Part shown: one piece after another, positions 1-6,839 of the stretch
How positions within the stretch are numbered: the stretch's first letter is position 1
Layout: each line of letters begins with the position of its first letter
DNA from: CBDFHV01 sp965247705
GTDB taxonomy: Bacteria > Pseudomonadota > Alphaproteobacteria > Rhodospirillales > CAMCUA01
Assembly (NCBI GenBank): GCA_965247705.1
Contig: CBDFHV010000064.1
Location: 55,027 to 119,026, forward strand
Reading direction: 5' to 3'
Length of the DNA: 64,000 nucleotides
Made by a program: the position numbers and the translations under genes
Notes under the pieces: generated by a model
Database searches by the model: none
The model's input: only the letters and a program-made list of their open reading frames with translations
What the model was told of the DNA's origin: nothing

Positions 1-1
1 A

Positions 2-727
2 CGTCGTGTCGTCAACGGACGCCGGGCTCTCCAGCTCGAAGTGAGCAAAATCGAACAGTACGAAGCACTCTGCCAATTCGGTATCCGCGTCCCGCGAACC
101 GTTGCGGCGGCGGGGCGGGATCACATTGTGAAGGCCGCGGTCGGGATATCCGGATCTTTCATCACCAAGCACAACCGCGGGGGAAGCGGCCGCGGCGTAC
201 GCCTGTTCGATTCGGTGGACGGCTTGCGGGCCTACGTCGACGGACTGGACTTCGACGAGCCCATCGACGGGATCACCCTGGTTCAAGAGTACATTCGGGC
301 TCCCGAGCCTTTCATTATCCGCTGCGAGTTCATTGGCGGCCGGTTTTTCTATGCCGTTCGGGTCAACACCTCGGACGGTTTTGAGTTGTGCCCGGCGGAT
401 ACCTGCGCCAAGGACGACGGCGTCGCGACCTACCAGGGACCAAGGTTTCAAATCCTCGACGCATTGACCAATCCCGATCTGGAGCGATACGCGAAGTTCC
501 TGGTGGCCAACGACATCCAGGTCGCCGGAATCGAGTTCATCGCCGACGCGAAGGGTCGTACATATACGTACGACGTGAACACCAACACGAACTACAACGC
601 TGGGGCCGAAGCTGTCGCTGGCCGCTTCGCCATGCGCGAGCTGGCCCGCTATCTCGGCTGCGAACTTGCCCGGGCTGAGAAGTGGGAGCCCGGGTTCGCC
701 CTATGCCAGGAAGCCCCCGCGTCCTGA
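2..727 (+). CDS. ATP-grasp ligase, RimK-like (5' end outside window)
   Basis: The frame is open to the left edge. The codons before the GTG at 41 read RRVVNGRRALQLE and run straight into VSKIEQYEAL, which is typical ATP-grasp sequence, so the GTG is an internal Val and the gene begins upstream. Seen in the protein: a Gly-rich nucleotide loop (HNRGGSGRGVRLF), a central core (LVQEYIRAPEPFIIRCEF), and a C-terminal metal/ATP motif DVNTNTNYN resembling the DVN motif of RimK and glutathione-synthetase-type enzymes. Such enzymes join a carboxylate to an amine using ATP. The substrate cannot be told from sequence. The stop lies about 200 bp before an IS element. Confidence 0.7.
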   Translation, partial: RRVVNGRRALQLEVSKIEQYEALCQFGIRVPRTVAAAGRDHIVKAAVGISGSFITKHNRGGSGRGVRLFDSVDGLRAYVDGLDFDEPIDGITLVQEYIRAPEPFIIRCEFIGGRFFYAVRVNTSDGFELCPADTCAKDDGVATYQGPRFQILDALTNPDLERYAKFLVANDIQVAGIEFIADAKGRTYTYDVNTNTNYNAGAEAVAGRFAMRELARYLGCELARAEKWEPGFALCQEAPAS

Positions 728-991
728 CACTGCTGGCCTCCAGCCCGCAGGGCTTTGGTCGCCTATGCTCGAGTCCCGGGATATATGCGTCATGGCTATC
801 ACCTCACCAGGCCGCTTTGACATCCCTCGCCGAGCTTCGCGTCCGGGCAGCGCGGCAGGTGGGGGAGGAGCTTGCGGGCGTTGAGAAGCACGTCGGTGGC
901 CGTCCCACAGAAAACCGCTCGCACGACGACAGGGGTTTTGAACCGCTCCGGGTTTGGCGGAGGCTCCAACTCTTGAGAAAGTGGAGCCATT

Positions 992-1318
992 ATGAGCAAG
1001 ACAAGGAACAGGTTTTCTTCTGAGGTTCGCGCCCGTGCGGTGCGGATGGTTGTGGATCACGAGGGCGAACACGCCTCGCGTTGGGCGGCTGTTTCCTCGA
1101 TAGCTGGGAAGATCGGCTGCACGGCGCAGACGCTCAATGAGTGGGTGAAGAGGTTCGAGCGCGACAGCGGCGTGCGCGCCGGCGTCCCCAGCGAGGTCGC
1201 CGAGCGGTTGAAAGCCCTGGAGCGGGAGAACCGCGACCTCCGGCAGGTCAACGAGATCCTGCGCAAGGCGAGCGCCTATTTTGCCCAGGCGGAGCTCGAC
1301 CGCCGGTTCAAGCCATGA
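992..1318 (+). CDS. IS3-family transposase OrfA
   Basis: The 108-residue protein has an N-terminal helix-turn-helix (roughly residues 5-60, with the IGCTAQTLNEWVKRFE recognition region) and a C-terminal leucine-zipper-like helix (LKALERENRDLRQVNEIL). This is the standard OrfA build, which binds the IS ends and dimerises with OrfB. A GGAG precedes the ATG at a workable distance. Its stop overlaps the ATG of orfB as ATGA, so OrfB could be made by reinitiation or by frameshifting near the end of orfA. Confidence 0.9.
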   Translation: MSKTRNRFSSEVRARAVRMVVDHEGEHASRWAAVSSIAGKIGCTAQTLNEWVKRFERDSGVRAGVPSEVAERLKALERENRDLRQVNEILRKASAYFAQAELDRRFKP

Positions 1319-2221
1319 TCGCGTTCATCGACGATCACCGCGAGGCGCACGGGGTCGAGCCGATCTGCAAGGTGCTGCCGATCGCCCCGTCGACCTACTA
1401 CGACCATGTGGCCAGGCGGCGCGATCCGGCCAGGCTGTCGGTACGGGCGAAACGGGATATGGCTCTCAAGGTCGAGGTCCGACGCGTCTTCAAAGAGAAC
1501 TTCCGTGTCTACGGCGTTCGCAAGGTGTGGCGGCAATTGCAGCGGGAAGGCTTCGATGTCGCTCGCTGCACTGTTGAGCGGCTGATGCGGGAGATGGGCT
1601 TGCAAGGGGTGATCCGCGGCAAGCCGATCCGCACGACAGTCAGCGACAAGGCCGCGCCTTGCCCGCTCGACAAGGTCAATCGCCAAGTTCCACGCTCCGG
1701 CACCGAACAGGCTGTGGGTCTCGGACTTTACCTACGTGGCCACTTGGGCTGGCTTCGTCTATGTCGCCTTTGTCATCGACGCCTATGCCCGCCGCATCGT
1801 CGGCTGGCGGGTGAGCCGGACAGCCCATGCCGGCTTTGTTCTCGATGCCCTGGAACAAGCGCTTCATGCGCGGCGACCCGTCCATCGCGGTGGGCTGATC
1901 CATCACAGCGATAGAGGCAGCCAATATGTCTCGATCAAATATACCGAGCGCCTGGCGGAAGCGGGCATCGAACCCTCGGTGGGCAGCGTCGGCGACTCTT
2001 ATGACAATGCTATGGCCGAGACCATCAATGGTCTTTACAAAGCCGAGGTCATTCACCGGCGCGGGCCGTGGCGCTCGTTCGAGGCCGTCGAGATCGCTAC
2101 TCTGGAATGGGTGGATTGGTTCAACAACCGGCGGCTCCTGGAGCCCATCGGAAACATCCCGCCGGCCGAAGCCGAGGAACGCCACTACGCCATGCGCGAG
2201 CAGTCAGACATGGCGGCGTGA
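1315..2221 (+). pseudogene. IS3-family transposase OrfB, frameshifted by one base
   Basis: The first part (MIAFIDDHREAHGVEPICK onward) reads in one frame to about base 1685. The integrase core then continues in the next frame (HAPAPNRLWVSDFTYVATW). Reading CCAAGTTCCAC as CCAGTTCCAC near 1685 restores a continuous protein, so one extra A explains the break. The catalytic DDE residues are all in the second part (SDFTYV, HHSDRGSQY, DNAMAETING). As written, translation from the ATG leaves frame before the catalytic core and ends at a stop near 1914. A sequencing error is possible. Confidence 0.85.
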
Positions 2222-2423
2222 CTCAAACAAAATGGCCTCCGACAAACCCGGAGCGGTTCATTTTCGCTTGTCGGACTTGGGCATCACGTATGCCCAGTCC
2301 TCCCGCTGGCAGGGCATAGGGTCTATCGCTCACGCTTCGATAGTGGACTTCCATGAGGGCCATGATCAACAAAGTTTGCCTCAGCAAGCAGCCATCCGCA
2401 GCCTGAGCCTGACTTCTGCTCCT

Positions 2424-2579
2424 GGCTGAGGCTGTTGAAAAACTCTGACCGTGACTTAACCAGCGCAAGATTCGAATCAAGGTAGAATTCTTGGTGAATC
2501 ATTATTGCTTTGATGGAACGCTGCGCGATTCAATGTTGCTTACAAACAGGCTGAGAATAATCTTTCAACAGACTCGGCT
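2424..2579. repeat. MITE-like element, about 156 bp, with imperfect terminal inverted repeats
   Basis: The left end GGCTGAGGCTGTTGAAAAAC and the complement of the right end AGCCGAGTCTGTTGAAAGAT match at 16 of 21 aligned positions. The inside is AT-richer than the surroundings and has no gene. The GGCTGTTGAAAAACT style of end is common at IS termini, so this may be a small non-autonomous derivative or two facing IS relics. I saw no clear target duplication. The rest of 2261-2704 holds no gene on the plus strand. Confidence 0.4.
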
Positions 2580-2672
2580 AATTGCTGCCGTAAAAAGGAT
2601 GTTTGCGGCAAACCTATATGTAGTGAGTGTCTACATTAAAAAGATATAAATAAAAACAATTTTCTTACTTAG

Positions 2673-2690
2673 CTCCGTGTCTCTATGGTT
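2673..2690. repeat. Half copy of a dispersed CAGAGGC-type repeat
   Basis: CTCCGTGTCTCTATGGTT resembles the right arm of the inverted repeat at 49143-49225 (CTCGGTGCCTCTGTGGTT). When translated on the complement it gives the familiar NHRDTE string, versus NHRGTEAQR in the other copy. It lies in an AT-rich stretch just after the oxidase stop codon. Only one arm is evident here. Confidence 0.4.
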
Positions 2691-2704
2691 AACTTTGGTG
2701 ACCT

Positions 2705-3856
2705 TTAACCCGTAAACCCGTGATCGATGGCCGGGTGATCGGGGTAGGCGCCCAGGGCCTCGGCGGGGTCGAAGATTGGCATTTCCGGCTCGCGCTCCAG
2801 GATTCTCTGGGCGAGCAGCATGCCCATGTAGGGGCCGATGGTGTAGCCGCCGGGGATGCAGGCGATGATGTAGGCCTCCTCCAGGCCCGGCAGGGGGCCG
2901 ACCAGGGGGCGGTAGTCGGGGGTATTGTCTTCCAGCCCCAGCCAGGTGCGCACTGCCCGGAATCCGGCCAGGGCCGGCACCGCCGCATGGGCCAGGCGCA
3001 GGTTGCCGATCAGGTTGCGCAACACGGGGCGCTCGGGTCCGCGGGCCGGGCTGCCGGTGCCGCGCCAGGCGCCGCCGATGACGATGGTGCCGTTGGCCAC
3101 CTGCTTCAGGGTCAGGCGGCCGTTGGCGGCCATGATCACCCGGCGGACCGCGACCGGGTGGCGTTCGGTCACCGTCAGGGTGTTGACGTGGCAGACGATG
3201 GGAAAGCTGAGGCCCAGCCAGCCGGTCATCTCCCGCGCCCATACGCTGGTCGCCAGAACCAGGCGCCGGGCCCGCACTGTGCCGTGACCGTCCACGTCCA
3301 GGGTGTAGGCACCGCTGGCGCGGTCGATGGCGCGCACGGTTGCCTGCTCCATGATGCGGACGCCCGCCGCCTCCAGCCCCCGCCGGTAGGCCCGGCCGGT
3401 GAGGCTGGAGTTGGCATAGCCGTCCAGCGGGCACCAGGAGGCCAGGACCGGCACGTGCGACAGGCCCGGCTCGAGCTGCCGCGCCCGCTGGGGACCGACC
3501 ATCTCGATCGGCGCGCCGGCCGCCCGCCGTTCGGCCATGATGTCCTCCAGCCGCGCCGCCTCCGCGTCGTTGAAGGCCACCGTCAGGCCGCCCGAGCAGA
3601 CGTAGCCGGCGTCCATTCCCAGCCAGTCCCGCGCCGTGCGCCACAGGGCCACGGACTTGATGGCGTAGGGCACCAGGACCGCGCGCTTGATCTGGATCGA
3701 CAGGGTGCCGGCGTTGACGCCCGACGCGCCGCTAGCCAGGGCGCGGGCCTCGAGCACGACCACCCGCATGCCGCCGCGGGCGAGGTGGAGGGCCGTCGTG
3801 CAGCCGAGGACGCCGCCGCCGACCACCGCCGCATCGAAAATGTCGCTGTCGGTCAT
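2705..3856 (-). CDS. FAD-dependent oxidoreductase, DAO family
   Basis: The 383-residue protein has an N-terminal dinucleotide-binding motif (AAVVGGGVLGCTTALHLA, residues 9-26) and the glycine/D-amino-acid oxidase fold through to a C-terminal FAD segment (CIPGGYTIGPYMG). Members oxidise the C-N bond of amino or imino acids such as glycine, sarcosine, D-amino acids or opines. The substrate here is not determinable. Its ATG overlaps the stop of the upstream EamA-type exporter by 4 bp, so the two are co-transcribed and may handle the same amine or amino acid. Confidence 0.85.
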   Translation of the reverse strand: MTDSDIFDAAVVGGGVLGCTTALHLARGGMRVVVLEARALASGASGVNAGTLSIQIKRAVLVPYAIKSVALWRTARDWLGMDAGYVCSGGLTVAFNDAEAARLEDIMAERRAAGAPIEMVGPQRARQLEPGLSHVPVLASWCPLDGYANSSLTGRAYRRGLEAAGVRIMEQATVRAIDRASGAYTLDVDGHGTVRARRLVLATSVWAREMTGWLGLSFPIVCHVNTLTVTERHPVAVRRVIMAANGRLTLKQVANGTIVIGGAWRGTGSPARGPERPVLRNLIGNLRLAHAAVPALAGFRAVRTWLGLEDNTPDYRPLVGPLPGLEEAYIIACIPGGYTIGPYMGMLLAQRILEREPEMPIFDPAEALGAYPDHPAIDHGFTG

Positions 3857-4716
3857 CGGCGCAATCCGCCCAGCGCATTAGCGACGATGGCCCCGATGAC
3901 GACGGCGCCGCCGATAAAGGTGTCCGGCGGTGGCGTCTCGCCCACCGCCAGCCACACCCACAGGGGTCCGAGGACGGTCTCGACAAGGGCGAACAGGGCC
4001 ACTTCGGCGGCGGGAATGTAGCGCGTGCCGGCGAAGAAAAGGAGCAGGGCGGCGGGAAGTATCACCCCGCCAAGGACCACCAGCACCGCCACATCGGCCA
4101 CCGCCACGGCCATGGGCGCCGCCCACGGGGCGGCCACCGCTGCCGCCGCCAACCCGGACAGGCAGAGGACGGCGATGGAGTCCACCTCGGGCGCCCGGCG
4201 CATGATCACCAGGTTCAATCCCATGGTCATGGCCGCGGTCAGGGCCAGGGCGTCGCCCAGCCAGGTGCCGCCGCCGAGGGAACCGCGGACGATCACCAGG
4301 ATGCCGCCCATGGCGACGGCGATGGCCCAGGCGGTCGCCGGCCGCACCCGCTCGCCGATCAGAACGCGGCCGAACACGGCGCTGAAAAAAGGCATGGTCG
4401 CGATGATGAGGAGGGTATTGGCCACCGAGGTGTTCACGATGGCGCCGACGAAGGCCAGGTTGGACACCGTCACCGCGGCCACCGATACGAGTCCCATCCA
4501 TCCCAGCGCGGCCAGGCGGGCGCCCACGGCCCGCCCGTGGCGAACGCCCAGGAACAGGGCCAGCACCAGGCCCATGGCGAGGGAGCGGTAGAAGACCATC
4601 CCCCACGCCGGGGTGTCGCCCACCAGGCGCAACAGCAGCCCGTCGGGGCTGATGACGATCATTCCCGACGCCGATAGGACCACGCCACGCAGGTAGGTTG
4701 CCCGTTGGGAGGTCAT
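3853..4716 (-). CDS. EamA/DMT-family membrane transporter
   Basis: The protein is about 287 residues when started at the ATG at 4716 (MTSQRATYLRGV). In-frame starts further upstream add a polar, low-complexity leader not typical of the family, so I prefer this one. It has about ten hydrophobic helices in two EamA repeats (e.g. GMVFYRSLAMGLVLALFLG and LALTAAMTMGLNLVIM). DMT exporters move small metabolites across the inner membrane. It forms a two-gene unit with the oxidase, overlapping it by 4 bp. The maeB relic is divergent from it. Confidence 0.85.
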   Translation of the reverse strand: MTSQRATYLRGVVLSASGMIVISPDGLLLRLVGDTPAWGMVFYRSLAMGLVLALFLGVRHGRAVGARLAALGWMGLVSVAAVTVSNLAFVGAIVNTSVANTLLIIATMPFFSAVFGRVLIGERVRPATAWAIAVAMGGILVIVRGSLGGGTWLGDALALTAAMTMGLNLVIMRRAPEVDSIAVLCLSGLAAAAVAAPWAAPMAVAVADVAVLVVLGGVILPAALLLFFAGTRYIPAAEVALFALVETVLGPLWVWLAVGETPPPDTFIGGAVVIGAIVANALGGLRR

Positions 4717-4835
4717 CGACGACGGGACCGCCCGGGCGACGCCTTGGCCGGGAGACGCCATTCGCGGCGGCTGGTAACATCGGTGGGTCCGGCGGCCGGC
4801 CGGGGCATGGCGATCATGGGGAGCTCGACAACCGG

Positions 4836-5094
4836 ATGACAAGAACGACCGAAACGGCAGCGTCCGAACGGATGGCCCTGGAATATCACCGTCTGCCGCG
4901 TCCGGGGAAGCTCGCCGTCATGCCGACCAAGCCTCTGGCCACCCAGCGGGACCTGGCGCTGACCTATTCTCCCGGCGTGGCGGCGGCCTGCCAGGCCATC
5001 GTCAACGATCGGGACGAGGCGGTCTCGCTGACCGGGCGGCATCCTCAACGCCAGCGCGCTGGCGGTGGTGGACGCCCACAACCAGGCGCGATGA
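4836..5094 (+). pseudogene. maeB: Malic enzyme remnant with large internal deletion
   Basis: From the ATG at 4836 the frame reads the start of a bacterial NADP-type malic enzyme (ALEYHRLPRPGKLAVMPTKP, then RDLALTYSPGVAAACQAIV). The similarity stops at about base 5037, after about 67 codons. From 5041 another frame reads ILNASALAVVDAHNQAR and then a stop at 5092-5094. This could be the extreme C-terminus of the phosphotransacetylase-like domain of the same enzyme, but that part is inference. The intact enzyme is about 750-770 residues, so over 650 codons are missing. Left in the first frame, the reading continues to 5141 as nonsense. Confidence 0.75.
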
Positions 5095-5143
5095 TGGGCG
5101 GGAACGCCACGACCCTTCGCCGCGAACGACGCCGAACCTGACC

Positions 5144-6433
5144 GTGGGCGAGGAGGCCGCCGATAAGCTCGCCACCCTGGCGCGACTCGCCGAGCGCCGG
5201 CCCGACGACCCCGTGGCACAACAGGACCTGGGCCTGGCACTTCTGAAGGCGGGCCTGTCTTCCAAGACCGCCGCCGTCATGGAAGCCGCCGAGGGTCGCT
5301 TCCCCGGATTGGCGGTTTTCCCGACCTTGGCCGGTCATGCCTACGCCCTGGATCGGCGGTTGGACGCCGCGTCCGCATCCTATGGCCGGGCGCTTGCCGC
5401 GAAGGGTGCGCCGCTGTCCGTGTGGTATGCCCTGGGCATGGTGGAGCGGGACCGGGGCCGTTTCGCCGAGTCGCGGGAATGCCAGGAACGCTATGTCTCC
5501 CTGACGCCCGACGATCCGGAAGGCCACTTCGAACTGGCGCAGCTTCTGCTCCTGCGGGGGGACTACCGTCGCGGATTCGCCGAGTACGAATGGCGCCTGA
5601 AGCGTTCGGCGGCGCCCGATCGGGACCTGCCTCGAGAGCGCTGGACCGGCACGCCCCCCCACGGCCGCCATGTGCTGCTGTACGGGGAACAGGGGATGGG
5701 CGACGTGATCCAGATGGCGCGCTTCGTTTCCCGGGTCACCGCCATGGGCGCGCGCGTCACCCTGTCCTGCCACCCGCCGCTGGTTCCCCTGCTTTCAGAA
5801 CTGCCCGGCGTCGAGCGGGTGGTGGCCCATCGTCACGAGCCGACCGACGTGGACCTGCAGGCGCCGCTCCTCAGCCTGCCGTTCCTGCTTGGTCTCGACC
5901 TACCGGACGTGGGGGTGACGGGGCCGTACCTGACCGTTCCCGAGGGCCACGGAGGGTCGATGCCGCTGCCGGGAGACGGCCTCAAGGTCGGTGTCGCATG
6001 GGCGGGAAGTCCGGACCACCGCAACGACCACAATCGCTCCATGCCGTCCGACTTGATGCTGTCCCTGGGTCGACTGCCCGGCGTGTGTCTCTTCAGCCTG
6101 CAAGTGGATGCCGCGACCACCGCCGCCGTGGATGGCGCGCCGGTGGTGGACTTGGCGCCGGCAATCGCGGACATGGCCGATACGGCGGCGCTGATCGGCC
6201 GCCTCGACTTGGTGGTATGCGTGGATACGGCTGTGGCACACCTGGCGGGGGCCCTCGCCAAGCCGGTCTGGATCCTGCTGCCCCACATCCCCGACTGGCG
6301 TTGGATGACCGGGCGAGAAGACAGTCCGTGGTATCCGACGGCGCGCCTGTTTCGCCAGACGGCGCCCGGCGACTGGCCGGGGGTGATCAAGCGGGCGGCC
6401 CTCGCCCTCCGGCCGCTGACCGGAGCGGCATAG
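5144..6433 (+). CDS. TPR-repeat protein with glycosyltransferase-9-like C-terminal domain
   Basis: The 429-residue protein begins at a GTG 49 bp after the maeB relic. Residues about 1-150 form tetratricopeptide-like helices (PDDPVAQQDLGLALLKAG, PDDPEGHFELAQLLL). The rest resembles the domain often attached to TPRs in alphaproteobacteria: a VLLYGEQGMGDVIQMARF loop and, near the C-terminus, VCVDTAVAHLAGALAKPVW, the pattern of heptosyltransferase-type (GT9) folds. A role in surface glycan or glycoprotein work is plausible, but no substrate can be assigned. Confidence 0.75.
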   Translation: MGEEAADKLATLARLAERRPDDPVAQQDLGLALLKAGLSSKTAAVMEAAEGRFPGLAVFPTLAGHAYALDRRLDAASASYGRALAAKGAPLSVWYALGMVERDRGRFAESRECQERYVSLTPDDPEGHFELAQLLLLRGDYRRGFAEYEWRLKRSAAPDRDLPRERWTGTPPHGRHVLLYGEQGMGDVIQMARFVSRVTAMGARVTLSCHPPLVPLLSELPGVERVVAHRHEPTDVDLQAPLLSLPFLLGLDLPDVGVTGPYLTVPEGHGGSMPLPGDGLKVGVAWAGSPDHRNDHNRSMPSDLMLSLGRLPGVCLFSLQVDAATTAAVDGAPVVDLAPAIADMADTAALIGRLDLVVCVDTAVAHLAGALAKPVWILLPHIPDWRWMTGREDSPWYPTARLFRQTAPGDWPGVIKRAALALRPLTGAA

Positions 6434-6439
6434 GGATCG

Positions 6440-6727
6440 TCACAAACCGTCGACGAGAATCATCGAAAATTTGGCCGCCCCGACACGGTGTTCCCGGGCT
6501 GCCTGATACTCGGGCGAATCGTACCAGGCCCGTGCCGTCTCCATGGAATCGAACTCGATGATCACCACTCGACCCGGATTGATGTCGCCTTCCTTCACCT
6601 CCATGTCGCCCCCGCGCGCCAGGCTCTTGGCATGGAATTTCTTGCCCGCCGCCGGCGCGAGGCGGACATATTCCTGGTATCGGTCGGGGTCGGTGACGTC
6701 GACGAGGGCGATCATGTAGGCGGTCAT
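6440..6727 (-). CDS. DUF1330 family small protein
   Basis: The protein has 95 residues from the ATG at 6727 (MTAYMIALVDVTDPDRYQEY), which has a GGAAGG ribosome-binding site just upstream. A further upstream in-frame ATG lacks one. The sequence fits DUF1330, a ferredoxin-like alpha/beta-barrel fold (GRVVIIEFDSMETARAWYDS, then the EYQAAREHR region). The biochemical function of the family is unknown. It lies convergent to the TPR gene, with 6 bp between stops. Confidence 0.85.
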   Translation of the reverse strand: MTAYMIALVDVTDPDRYQEYVRLAPAAGKKFHAKSLARGGDMEVKEGDINPGRVVIIEFDSMETARAWYDSPEYQAAREHRVGAAKFSMILVDGL

Positions 6728-6839
6728 GATGCGAGTTCCTTCCGGGAGGGGCGATTGACGGGACCCCAATCCTATAGGAGGAATTCGGTGCGTTCACCTT
6801 CAACAGGAGCGACGACGCCAATCCGCCGCATTGTCCAGT

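Larger units (their letters stand above)
939..2260 (+). mobile_element. IS3-family insertion sequence, 1322 bp, probably inactive
   Basis: The element is bounded by 26-bp terminal inverted repeats at 939-964 and 2235-2260 that start TGAACCGCTCCGGGTTTG and differ at one position. It begins TG and ends CA, as IS3-family elements do. Both flanks carry TTT (936-938 and 2261-2263), fitting a 3-bp target duplication. It encodes OrfA (helix-turn-helix) and OrfB (DDE integrase core) overlapping by ATGA. OrfB has a one-base insertion, so this copy should not make a full transposase. Confidence 0.9.
799..2480 (-). other. Minus-strand open frame split by the IS3 element (118 codons when rejoined)
   Basis: An open frame reads from 2480 down to the IS right end, and from the IS left end down to a stop at 799. 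Removing the IS (939-2260) and one TTT target copy (1325 bp) leaves both halves in the same frame, giving 118 codons across the old junction (AQVRQAK then TPVVVRAVFCG). I recognise no family, and the start lies inside a repeat-like segment, so it may not be a real gene. The restored frame still supports the insertion boundaries. The remaining sequence between 728 and 938 shows no other gene. Confidence 0.35.

Noticed and set aside
41..727. GTG at 41 as the start of the ATP-grasp gene
   Set aside because: The codons upstream in the same frame (RRVVNGRRALQLE) fit the ATP-grasp pattern and stay open to the window edge, so the gene begins outside.
2720..4021. Long plus-strand open frame (433 codons) antisense to the oxidase and exporter
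   Set aside because: Amino-acid content is Gly/Ala/Arg/His-rich without family motifs; it is a GC-rich shadow of the two real minus-strand genes.
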